From the NCBI GenBank assembly GCA_963760935.1, contig CAVXFB010000002.1, forward strand, positions 62,001-126,000: a stretch of 64,000 nucleotides of DNA. Direction: 5' to 3'. This stretch comes from CAVXFB01 sp963760935 (GTDB taxonomy: Bacteria; Planctomycetota; Planctomycetia; Pirellulales; Thermoguttaceae). Made by a program: the position numbers and the translations under genes. Under the pieces are notes generated by a model. It saw nothing but the letters and a program-made list of their open reading frames with translations. It had not been told where the DNA came from and ran no database searches. This document shows positions 35,307 to 43,799 of this stretch, in pieces. Positions within the stretch are counted from its first letter, which is position 1. The number at the start of each line of letters is the position of its first letter.

Positions 35307-35733
35307 TGTCGGGTTCCTTGGAAAGGATAGACGAGTTGTCGATAAGTCGTCTTAACAGGTTGCTGTATGCGTCGTATGCTCCCAGTTCATCGTCAGATGG
35401 ACGCACGGCGGCAAATTGATGATATACCCACCGGGCAACTTGGGTATTGGTGGCTTTCTCCACGGCACTGGCCATCTCCATCGCCTGCTTTGAGACCGGT
35501 GGGGGACCGAAAAGCTGGGCCAAACAACGTTCGGCCGTTTTACTCGCCCAAATGTTCATTGCGATAGCCACCAATATCGACGCTGCTACGACTAGGGCAG
35601 ATCGTCGTAGCCACTGTGAACCAGACTCAACCTCCAATTGACTTGCCACCGCCACGAGCACCTGTGGGCGCAACTCTGGGCGGACACCACGAGGTGTTAA
35701 TTGTCCGAGTAGTTGTTCGATGTCGTCGTACAT
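35230..35733 (-). CDS. Single-pass membrane protein, possible anti-sigma factor
   Basis: The 167-residue product has a short cytoplasmic N-terminus, one membrane helix (ALVVAASILVAIAMNIWAS, about 44-62) and an external tail. This is the layout of small anti-sigma factors. No zinc-binding HxxxCxxC motif is present, so the assignment rests on position. Its ATG overlaps the sigma gene stop (TGATG). Confidence 0.6.
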   Translation of the reverse strand: MYDDIEQLLGQLTPRGVRPELRPQVLVAVASQLEVESGSQWLRRSALVVAASILVAIAMNIWASKTAERCLAQLFGPPPVSKQAMEMASAVEKATNTQVARWVYHQFAAVRPSDDELGAYDAYSNLLRRLIDNSSILSKEPDNEMPQKHSKMDRGYPGRASSGGSGC

Positions 35734-36257
35734 CAGGGATGCCTCGCAAACCAAGTCTGCATTTGTGCCAAGGCCAAACGGTAACGGGTTGCTACCGTCC
35801 CTTGTGGAAGCCTGGTCACTTGGCCAATCTGCTGAAAGGTTAGCCCCGCATAAGTTTTCAATTCCACGATTTCCCGTAGGTCATCACTCAAATGACTCAT
35901 GGCAGTCGCCACAGTCTCGGCAGCCTCTTGGGTATTGGCATCACTCGAATGACAGCAGAAGAGGTCCGCACTTTCCAGCGGCCTTTGCTTTCGTTGCCGA
36001 CGAGCATTGCTGGCTGCCAGTCGTGCGGCCTCGTTCCGAACGATGGTAAAAATATAAGCGTCAAGGTCGTCCACTTTCGCTAGCTCGCGCCGTACGCGAG
36101 CCAAACGGCAAAACGTTTCCTGCAAAACGTCGTCAGCATCATCCCGCGAACTCAAGCGAACCAGCAGGTAATGGCCCATCCGGTCGGCATAGGTGTCGTA
36201 CAGTTCGGCAAACGCGGCTTGGTCGCCTCGGGCCAATCTCGCCTGGAGTGTTGCCAT
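35733..36257 (-). CDS. ECF-type RNA polymerase sigma factor
   Basis: The protein is 174 residues with region 2 (FAELYDTYADRMGHYLL, then DDADDVLQETFCRLAR at about 40-55) and region 4 (LSDDLREIVELKTYAGLTFQQIGQVTRLPQGTVATRYRLALAQM). The RRELAKVDDLDAYIFTIVRNEA link is typical. It is the first gene of a three-gene leftward unit with the membrane proteins at 35733 and 35306. No consensus autoregulated promoter could be assigned. Confidence 0.9.
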   Translation of the reverse strand: MATLQARLARGDQAAFAELYDTYADRMGHYLLVRLSSRDDADDVLQETFCRLARVRRELAKVDDLDAYIFTIVRNEAARLAASNARRQRKQRPLESADLFCCHSSDANTQEAAETVATAMSHLSDDLREIVELKTYAGLTFQQIGQVTRLPQGTVATRYRLALAQMQTWFARHP

Positions 36258-37064
36258 GCCGTTGCTCGTTTTGGTTGACGCATCCTATAAGGAAGACCCG
36301 CGCGGCCCGCAGATTTATTGAAAAATCTGTCGAGTTTTTCAGAAAACTTCAGAATACCAAGATTGCGAGGACTTTTCACCCCTATCGCGGGGTGGGTATT
36401 CTGGACGAAAACAACGATTAGCCGTTGGACATGCGGCTCGATGCCACACCTTGAGACCTACGTTGTGGGACGACCGAGGGGAACCTTGCCCCAGATGCCG
36501 CAAGATCAAGAAGGCCAACTGCCAACACCTGCCTTACGGGGCAGATCGGGGCGGCGATTGCCCGGCAGACGGGACGTGGCGGCACGGCGGGGTTGACCGG
36601 TTGGGCAAGGCCGGCTCTAATTCTGGGGTGGGGTGCGATGGACGACGCGGCCCGCCCTCACCCTAACCATCTCCCGGAGGGAGAGGGGACTTTGGGACGA
36701 AGGCAAGAATTAGGCGTCGGATATGGGCGTCGATGGACGCGGCACCCTGCAAAAAAAGTTTCACTGGCGTCCAGTCGCCCCGACTTCTTCGTTCCCCTCT
36801 CCCTTCGGGAAAGGATCAGGGTGAGGGCCGGGACTTCGCAAGCGGCCGTTCGGCGAGAAGGTCGGACGGCTTTCTCTATACATGCCAGAGACTTACGTCG
36901 TCAAGGCGAAAGTCCCAACATCCAAACGGCTCCTGGCACCGTTTCTGGCCACAGACCCTTGAACGAGGCTGGCCAAGTAAGTACGATGTCCATCCAGACG
37001 CTCGGCAGCGTAGTCGAGTGCAGGTCGGCTGAGAAATGTCGATTGAAACAAGGGGATCTTCCAA
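36258..37064. other. Repeat-rich gap between the ECF cassette and the peroxidase gene
   Basis: No gene is supported. It holds a CCCTAACCATCTCCCGGAGG-type repeat at 36660-36690 and the second ~180 bp repeat. The long rightward frame at 36593-37213 runs through these repeats and has no family content. Confidence 0.5.
36775..36950 (+). repeat. ~180 bp direct repeat, copy 2
   Basis: It begins with the tRNA-end fragment TCGCCCCGACT and parallels 33727-33905 throughout, including GGCCGTTCGGCGAGAAG. The two copies bracket the ECF cassette. Confidence 0.85.
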
Positions 37065-38474
37065 ATGTCCAACGAATTGACAGAAGAAAAGACAGTGAGC
37101 AAGAAAACCCGGCGATGGTGGATCGTGTGGGCCGTGGTCGTGGTGTTGTTCTTGTTGGGACTTGCGCTGCCGGTGTCGAATCTGGTGTTGGGCAGAACCT
37201 ACGTCAAAGTTGAAAACGACGACGCGCAGTTTCAGAAGATCTCCCGGCTGCTTCAACTGAACTGTGCCGATTGCCATACGCCCGATCTGACGCATCATCC
37301 GCTGTACTTCGATTTTCCCGTGGCGTCGAGCATTATCGCCGCGGACATGGAGCAGGCGAAGGTGCACATGGTCATCGAGGTGGATCAGTTCAACGGGAAG
37401 AAGCCGTTCAACGCCGTGGAAATGGCCAAGATCACCCGCGTCTTGGAAAACCACGCGATGCCGCCGTTGAATTATCGCGCCATGCACTGGAACACCGGCC
37501 TCAGCGACGAACAGCGGGACGAGGTTTCGGCGTGGTTCGAGAGCATCCCGGGCGGCTATGGCCCGCTGCCCACTCCCGACGTCAATCCCTTCCATCCCAG
37601 CCCGGACAAAGTGGCGCTGGGGGAAAAGCTCTATCATGACACGCGTCTGTCCGGCAACAACACCATTTCGTGCGCCACGTGTCACGATCTGGACACGGGG
37701 GGAGTGGACCTGAAGGTCGTCTCGACGGGCATTGATGGCAAGAAGGGCTCAATAAACTCACCGACCGTTTACAATGCGGCCTTCAATTTCGCCCAGTTTT
37801 GGGATGGGCGAGCGCACGATTTGCAAGAACAGGCAGCCGGGCCCGTGGCAAACCCCGTCGAGATGGGCGCGACTTGGGACGCGGTCGTCAAAAAGATCTC
37901 CGGGGACCCAGAGTACGTCGCCGAGTTCAAGAAGGCCTACAACGGGGTCATTTCGAAGGACACTATCACCGACGCGATTGCCGAGTTCGAAAAGACGCTG
38001 CTGACGCCCAATTGCCTATTCGATCACTACCTGCGGGGCGACAAAAAGGCGCTCACCGACGAGCAACTCCAGGGCTACGAGCTGTTTGTTGAGCACGAAT
38101 GCGCAACCTGCCACACGGGTGTGATCTTGGGCGGGCTGACCTTCGAGCGCATGGGACTGACGCGTGACTACTTCAAGATGCGCGGCGGAGAAATCACCGA
38201 CGCCGATCTCGGACGCTATAACGTCACGAAGAAAGAATACGATCGCCACAAGTTCAAGACCCCGACGCTCCGCAACATCGCGCTCACGCCACCGTATTTC
38301 CACGATGGCTCGGCCAAAACGCTCGACGAGGCCGTGCGCATCATGGCCGAGGTCGAGACCAACAACCCGTTGTCCGAACACGAGGCGAAACGGATTGTTG
38401 CCTACCTCAAGACGCTCACGGGCTACTATCAAGGAAGGTTGCTCACCGACGCCCCGCCGACGCCCTCCAAGTGA
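37065..38474 (+). CDS. Trihaem cytochrome c peroxidase (YhjA-type)
   Basis: The enzyme reduces hydrogen peroxide in the periplasm. Three haem-binding CXXCH motifs are seen: C67-H71 (CADCH) in an N-terminal domain, C203-H207 (CATCH) and C346-H350 (CATCH) in the classical di-haem CcpA/MauG part. A membrane anchor is at about 20-42. Three haems, one anchor and 469 residues match E. coli YhjA, a quinol peroxidase, more than two-haem CcpA. FKTPTLRNIALTPPYFHDG is the usual C-terminal signature. It stands alone. Confidence 0.9.
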   Translation: MSNELTEEKTVSKKTRRWWIVWAVVVVLFLLGLALPVSNLVLGRTYVKVENDDAQFQKISRLLQLNCADCHTPDLTHHPLYFDFPVASSIIAADMEQAKVHMVIEVDQFNGKKPFNAVEMAKITRVLENHAMPPLNYRAMHWNTGLSDEQRDEVSAWFESIPGGYGPLPTPDVNPFHPSPDKVALGEKLYHDTRLSGNNTISCATCHDLDTGGVDLKVVSTGIDGKKGSINSPTVYNAAFNFAQFWDGRAHDLQEQAAGPVANPVEMGATWDAVVKKISGDPEYVAEFKKAYNGVISKDTITDAIAEFEKTLLTPNCLFDHYLRGDKKALTDEQLQGYELFVEHECATCHTGVILGGLTFERMGLTRDYFKMRGGEITDADLGRYNVTKKEYDRHKFKTPTLRNIALTPPYFHDGSAKTLDEAVRIMAEVETNNPLSEHEAKRIVAYLKTLTGYYQGRLLTDAPPTPSK

Positions 38475-38943
38475 CGCGCGCGAAGAAGGCGATTCCTGAC
38501 CATTGGCGGTGTATCGCGAAAGACCTGCCAATTGGGTGCGTGGGTGGGCATCTGCATCCGTCCGCTGTGGGAGTTGAAAAGGGGACGCAGCTTCTATGGG
38601 TCCGCGGGCCAAGTCGTTGCGATTCCCGTTTTGTGGCCCGCATCAAAGCAATAACGCGCCCTGCTGGAAAAGACAGCAGTGGCACACTGCAACAGTCGGC
38701 ATCCGAGCGGCAATGGCAAAGCCGGCCCCACCCTGAGTTGTTCTTTGTCCTTACCTCGCACCAAGGGGGACATTTCTATCTGTGAGAAAGAGGGAACATT
38801 TCTACCTCCGGACAGCACGAGTACGCCGAGGGGCTTTCTCATTACGGGAACAAGAGTTACATTGGCCGTGAGGCCGGTCCAATCGTTTTTCGCGTCCCTC
38901 TTGCATTGCTAATCGGAGACATACCGTCTCGCGGGTAGTGCCC
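38475..38943. other. Gap with ACATTTCTA repeats
   Basis: No gene is supported. Two direct ACATTTCTAyCT units at about 38768 and 38797, each after a G-rich stretch, resemble ends of transposon-like sequences. A 104-codon frame at 38471 has no recognisable content. Confidence 0.45.
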
Positions 38944-39369
38944 ATGCAACCGATTGCTTTTTGGTTCATGCTTCTGTTCGTCGCCATCGGGCTTCTTTTC
39001 ATCGGGCTGTCGGTGCCGCTGGTCCGGCATCGGGTGAAGCCGAATCGCTGGTATGGATTCCGTACCCCCAAGACCCTGAGTGGCGAACATGTTTGGTATG
39101 AGGCCAACGAATTTGCTGGGCGAATGGGCGTGCGAGCCGGCATCGTCTTGATCGTGGCAGCAATTGTGCTCTACTTCGCCCTGCAAGCGAACTTCATCGC
39201 CTACGCCATCGCGTGGTCGATAGTGCTGTTGACCACCAGTGTGATCCATCTCTGGCTGAGTTTTCGTCACTTGCGGTCACTTGGAGGCGAAATCGCCCCT
39301 TTGACCTTGGAACTTGGCTCAAATCTGCCGCGTCACGGACACTGCGAGACTGCAGGAAGTGGGTTATGA
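38944..39369 (+). CDS. SdpI-family membrane protein
   Basis: The family pattern is LVRHRVKPNRWYGFRTPKTLSGEHVWYEANEFAGR (in parts, about 27-60), between membrane helices at about 5-26, 65-82 and 85-105. In B. subtilis SdpI gives immunity to a secreted toxin; most other members are of unknown role. The C-terminal 30 residues are not typical and may include a read-through end. The stop overlaps the next start (ATGA), so the two genes are coupled. Confidence 0.8.
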   Translation: MQPIAFWFMLLFVAIGLLFIGLSVPLVRHRVKPNRWYGFRTPKTLSGEHVWYEANEFAGRMGVRAGIVLIVAAIVLYFALQANFIAYAIAWSIVLLTTSVIHLWLSFRHLRSLGGEIAPLTLELGSNLPRHGHCETAGSGL

Positions 39370-39863
39370 GAGACTATGAAGCACCGTGGGGCTTGTCGCT
39401 AATCATCATGTCGTCGCTGGCGACCGTCGTGTGTCTCGGAGTCGCGATTGCGCTGATCTTCTTGCCCAATCACGCGGGCGTGCAGTGGCTTGCGTTGTTG
39501 CCCGTTGCAATTCTGTTTGGCGGGGCCCTATTTACGATTCGTGGCTACACCGTCACATCTGATGCCATCCTGGTTCACCGGTTGTTCTGGGCCACGCGAT
39601 TACCGCTGGCTGGCCTGCAATCGGCGCGGATCGAGCCGGATGTCATGCGCCGCAGCCTCCGCACCTGCGGCAATGGCGGATTGTTTTCGTTCACCGGTTG
39701 GTACCGCAACAAGGCGTTGGGCAACTATCGTGCGTTTGTCACCGATCCGCATCGGACAGTAGTATTGCGATTCTCTCGACCTTCTCAGCGCACCGTTGTC
39801 CTTTCCCCCTCCCCGTCCGACGATTTCGTTGCCAAAATTGGCTCTATGAGTGCCGCTTCCTAA
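39366..39863 (+). CDS. PH-domain-like membrane protein
   Basis: Two membrane helices at about 10-32 and 40-58 precede a PH-like domain (IRGYTVTSDAILVHRLFWATRLPLAGLQSARIEPDVM, then TDPHRTVVLRFS). This is the layout of bacterial PH_10/YdbT-like proteins. The ATG overlaps the SdpI-like stop. Function unknown; the pair likely acts at the membrane. Confidence 0.7.
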   Translation: MRDYEAPWGLSLIIMSSLATVVCLGVAIALIFLPNHAGVQWLALLPVAILFGGALFTIRGYTVTSDAILVHRLFWATRLPLAGLQSARIEPDVMRRSLRTCGNGGLFSFTGWYRNKALGNYRAFVTDPHRTVVLRFSRPSQRTVVLSPSPSDDFVAKIGSMSAAS

Positions 39864-40078
39864 CACGTCCGCCGGACCAGTAGTTATAACCGGGAGCCGT
39901 TGGCGCCCGGCCATTGCGGTACATTTCTTACCTTCGTTCCAGATTCGCCCCTTATGGATTCGCCGCAATCCGTTACCGCACCCGTCGTTCTTGCCCGTGT
40001 TGACCGCAGTTTTTTATGTGGATAGGCTGAAAGGGTCTTCGATCGCCAATTGATCCGGAACGCATAGGATGGAAATTG

Positions 40079-42307
40079 ATGACAGGGCAACCCCTTACAC
40101 AAGCCGCGATGGGTTCGGGGTGTGCCCAATCGGACAGTGCCACGGTGGCCGATCGGCCCTTCGCTCCGTGGGAATGGGTGCTGATGGCCGGCTTGGTGGT
40201 CGCGGTATTCTTGGTCTATCAGCCGGCCTGGCGCGGGGGAGTGCTCTGGGACGATGACGGGCACATCACACGTCCCGATTTGCGGTCGTGGGATGGTCTG
40301 TGCCGCATTTGGGTCGAACCGGCGGCTACTCAGCAATACTACCCCGTCTTGCACAGCGCCTTCTGGATCGAACATCGTCTGTGGGGCGATGATACGCTCG
40401 GCTATCACTTGGTGAACATCCTGCTGCACGCGATGGCGGCGGTGATGGTGGCATTGATTCTGCGTCGACTTACCGTTCCCGGAGCCTATTTGGCGGCTGC
40501 CATCTTCGCCCTGCATCCGGTACACGTGGAGTCGGTAGCGTGGATCACGGAATTGAAGAACACCTTGTCGGGCGTGTTCTACCTGAGCGCGATGCTGGTC
40601 TACCTGCGATTCGATCAGACACGAAAAAGGCCGTTATACTTTTGGGCATGCGGACTATTCGCGCTGGGGCTGCTGAGCAAGACCGTCACCGCCACACTGC
40701 CTGCGGCCCTATTGGTAATCTTCTGGTGGCAGCGGAACAAGCTGTCTTGGAAGCGAGACGTCTTGCCTCTGATCCCCATGTTCGCCATGGGAGCGTTGGC
40801 CGGGCTCTACACGGCCTTTCTGGAGCGCACCGAGATCGGCGCCGAGGGCGCGGAGTTCAACTTTTCGATTATCGAGCGTTGCCTGATCGCAGGCCGGGCA
40901 ATCTGGTTCTACCTTGGCAAGCTCGTTTGGCCCACGGACCTGATCTTCATCTACCCGCGTTGGAATATCAGCGGGACCGATTGGCGGCTATATCTCTATT
41001 TGGCAGCAGCACTTGTGTTGTTGGCAGCGGCGTGGATGGTGCGGCGGCGATGGCGTGCGCCGCTGGCCGGCTTGCTATTCTTTATCGGGACGCTCTTCCC
41101 GGTGCTGGGCTTCTGTAATGTGTATCCGTTCATCTTTTCGTTCGTGGCCGATCATTTCCAATACTTGGCGAGTCTGGGCGTGATCGCGCTGGTCGCGGCC
41201 GGAATCGCATTATTGCTGAAGCGCCTTGGGATTTGGGGTCGTCCGGCCGGCAACCTGCTGTGCCTGGGGCTGTTGGCAACGCTGGGCGTCTTGACCTGGC
41301 GCCAGAGTCATATATACGTCAACGCTGAAGTGCTCTACCGAACGGTCATCGCCGGGAATCCTGAGTGCTGGATGGCTCACAACAACCTTGGCAAGGTCCT
41401 GCAGGAGAAGGGCCAAACCGAAGAGGCGATTGCCGAGTTCAGGCGGACTTTGGAGCTTAACCCCACTACGCACAATTGCGAAAAGGCGTATAACAGCCTG
41501 GGATTGGCCCTGCAGTCGCAGGGAAAGTTTGATGAGGCACTTGCCTGGTATCGACGGGCCATAGATCTCAACCCCGGCTACGCCACGCCCTACAACAGCT
41601 TGGGCTTGGCTCTGGCGCAGATGGGCAGGGTCGAGGACGGAATCGTCGAGTTTCAGAAGGCCATCGAGATCAAGCCGGCCTATCCTGAACCCCATTTCAA
41701 CATGGGCCTTGCCCTACGCCAGTTGGGAAGGAATGAAGCAGCGATTGCGGAGTTTGAGCAGGCAGTCCATTTCAGGCCCGAGTATGTGAAAGCTCGCCTT
41801 CAGCTTGGTTTGGCACTGGCAGACGGCGGAAGGCTCGACGAAGCAATCGTGCAGTTTCAGATACTGCAACAGATCAGCCCCAACGCGGCCGAGGTACAAC
41901 AGATCCTGCGGAGCATTTTGACCGCATACGACAATGTGCGGAAGGGAATTGCCCAGAAGTGCAAACTGGTCCGTTCGCGTCCCGACGACGTTGTTCTCTT
42001 AAACGAAACGGCTTGGTTGCTGGCAACTAACCCCAACAAATCGCTTCGCAACGGCGCCGAGGCCGTTAGAATGGCCGAGCGGTCGTCAAAACTCTCTGGC
42101 GGCAATGAACCGGCAGTCCTCGATACGTTGGCTGCCGCTTATGCCGAAGCCGGACGATTCAACGATGCCGTCGAGACCGCTCAGAAGGCTCTCAAACTGG
42201 CGACGCAGCAGGGCAAACATACGCTTTCGGAATCGCTCAAGGCCCGAATTCGACTCTACAAATCGGGCGTTCCGTTTCACGAGACGCCGTCCCCGCCAAG
42301 GTCGTAG
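40079..42307 (+). CDS. TMTC-like membrane protein with TPR repeats
   Basis: The N-terminal half (about 30-420) is a multi-pass domain with the start LVYQPAWRGGVLWDDDGHI, HPVHVESVAWI and FADHFQYLASLG-type motifs of the PMT/TMTC glycosyltransferase-related family. The C-terminal half has about six TPRs (for example AHNNLGKVLQEKGQTEEAIAEFRRTLELNP, AYNSLGLALQSQGKFDEALAWYRRAIDLNP). The WDDD motif resembles the catalytic acidic pair of PMT-type enzymes, so it may mannosylate or otherwise glycosylate proteins. I took the ATG at 40079 after a GGA site. No operon partners are evident. Confidence 0.8.
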   Translation: MTGQPLTQAAMGSGCAQSDSATVADRPFAPWEWVLMAGLVVAVFLVYQPAWRGGVLWDDDGHITRPDLRSWDGLCRIWVEPAATQQYYPVLHSAFWIEHRLWGDDTLGYHLVNILLHAMAAVMVALILRRLTVPGAYLAAAIFALHPVHVESVAWITELKNTLSGVFYLSAMLVYLRFDQTRKRPLYFWACGLFALGLLSKTVTATLPAALLVIFWWQRNKLSWKRDVLPLIPMFAMGALAGLYTAFLERTEIGAEGAEFNFSIIERCLIAGRAIWFYLGKLVWPTDLIFIYPRWNISGTDWRLYLYLAAALVLLAAAWMVRRRWRAPLAGLLFFIGTLFPVLGFCNVYPFIFSFVADHFQYLASLGVIALVAAGIALLLKRLGIWGRPAGNLLCLGLLATLGVLTWRQSHIYVNAEVLYRTVIAGNPECWMAHNNLGKVLQEKGQTEEAIAEFRRTLELNPTTHNCEKAYNSLGLALQSQGKFDEALAWYRRAIDLNPGYATPYNSLGLALAQMGRVEDGIVEFQKAIEIKPAYPEPHFNMGLALRQLGRNEAAIAEFEQAVHFRPEYVKARLQLGLALADGGRLDEAIVQFQILQQISPNAAEVQQILRSILTAYDNVRKGIAQKCKLVRSRPDDVVLLNETAWLLATNPNKSLRNGAEAVRMAERSSKLSGGNEPAVLDTLAAAYAEAGRFNDAVETAQKALKLATQQGKHTLSESLKARIRLYKSGVPFHETPSPPRS

Positions 42308-42624
42308 CAGCCCTTTGAAAAATATGCAGGAGTGTCTCCGCGCGCCAATTGGGTCACCGAATATTGCAATTGGCGGTCAAGATAACAGACTGTCCGGCGA
42401 GGCGTTGGAATGGATGCCTTCCTTGGATTGCGCATATTGGGAACATGCCGTCCGAAGCGGATTGTGGGCGGACAACCGTGGTGCCCCGACCACACCGTAT
42501 GGCCCAGACGGTCCGGAAATTCTATTATTCCCTGCCCGTCAGCACACTTGTTCGGGCGACTCACTCGAACACAAGCACTGCCGGTTGGCGTCTGGCACAC
42601 AAACCAAACCGCGAGGAGAACGGG
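42308..42624. other. Gap upstream of the aldo/keto reductase
   Basis: No gene is supported. CGCCAATTG and CAATTGGCG form inverted arms near 42340-42375. The frame open through the gap belongs to the downstream gene but lacks family content. Confidence 0.45.
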
Positions 42625-43599
42625 ATGAAGAGCCATAATCGGGTGACCCGGCGAGCAGCCGTGCAAACCATCATCGGCGGGGTGTCGGCCGGCGGACTTG
42701 CCGTCGGTCTCGGATCGTTTGAGGGCTCGGCCGCCGCTGCATCGACGCAAGAGATGAAGATGCCGACGCGGCCGTTGGGAAGGACCGGCCATCAGGTGTG
42801 CTTATTCAGTCTCGGCGGCCAAGCCACGCTCGAACAGCCCAACCGCGATGCCGAGGCTGTGCCGATTATCAATCGGGCGATTGATCTTGGCGTCAACTAT
42901 ATTGATACGGCGGCCGCATACGGCAATGGCGTCAGCGAGACGTACATAGGCAAAGTGATGAAGACGCGGCGTAAGGAAGTGTTCCTCGCATCAAAGACGC
43001 ACGATCGTAGCTACGATGGTTCGATGCGATACTTGGAGCGGTCGCTCAAAAATCTGCAAACGGACCACCTCGATCTGTGGCAGCTCCATAACGTGACTCG
43101 CGAGGACGAATTGGAGAAGATTTTCGCATCGGATGGGGCGCTCAAGGCGTTGGAAAAAGCCCGCGATCAGAAGATGGTGCGTTTTCTGGGCATCACCGGG
43201 CACTTCGATCCGGCCGTGTTGAAGCACGGCATCGAGCGATATCCGTTCGATTCGATTCTGATGGCCCTGAATGCGGCCGACAAGCACAACCACTCCTTCA
43301 TCGAGGGTCTTCTGCCGACCGCCGTGGAAAAGAAGATGGCCATCATCGGCATGAAAGTCGTCGCACGGGGCAAGATATTCCGGTCCGACGGCCTTTCCCG
43401 CATGCAACAAGCGATGCGCTATGTTCTCACCTTGCCGATAAGCACCATCATCGTGGGCATCTCAAAGCTGCCCGAGCTTGAAGAAAACGTCCAGATCGCC
43501 AAGACGTTTCAGCCTTGCTCGAACGACGAGTCGGTCGCGCTTGAGGAGCTTACACGACCGTATTTCGCGGCCGCCACCTATTTCCGCCGGAAGACCTAA
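42625..43599 (+). CDS. Tat-exported aldo/keto reductase
   Basis: An NADPH-type aldo/keto reductase with an N-terminal Tat signal (VTRRAAVQTIIGGVSAGGLAVGL). The tetrad is visible: D and Y in VNYIDTAAAYGNG, K in FLASKTHDR and H in LWQLHNV. A STIIVGISKLPELEENV segment is the usual C-terminal end. It is 324 residues with GAGGAG 7 bases before the ATG. Substrate unknown; exported members are common in Planctomycetes. Confidence 0.9.
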   Translation: MKSHNRVTRRAAVQTIIGGVSAGGLAVGLGSFEGSAAAASTQEMKMPTRPLGRTGHQVCLFSLGGQATLEQPNRDAEAVPIINRAIDLGVNYIDTAAAYGNGVSETYIGKVMKTRRKEVFLASKTHDRSYDGSMRYLERSLKNLQTDHLDLWQLHNVTREDELEKIFASDGALKALEKARDQKMVRFLGITGHFDPAVLKHGIERYPFDSILMALNAADKHNHSFIEGLLPTAVEKKMAIIGMKVVARGKIFRSDGLSRMQQAMRYVLTLPISTIIVGISKLPELEENVQIAKTFQPCSNDESVALEELTRPYFAAATYFRRKT

Positions 43600-43799
43600 G
43601 CCCGTCACAGCTTACACCCCATTGAAACAAGCGACCTTCTCGGTCGGCCGGGAGAAGGAATCGGCGGTGTTTTTCGCTATTGCACTTGGCCTGAGATACG
43701 CTGAGAATGCGCGTTAACGGCAGGGCAATACCGTATGGTGATCCCCGGGGCCGGCTTTACATGCAGGTTGCGTTTTAATCGATTACCACGGATGGACTG

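Noticed and set aside
36593..37213. 206-codon frame on the plus strand
   Set aside because: It runs through CCCTCTCC repeats and the ~180 bp repeat and overlaps the peroxidase start. No family content.
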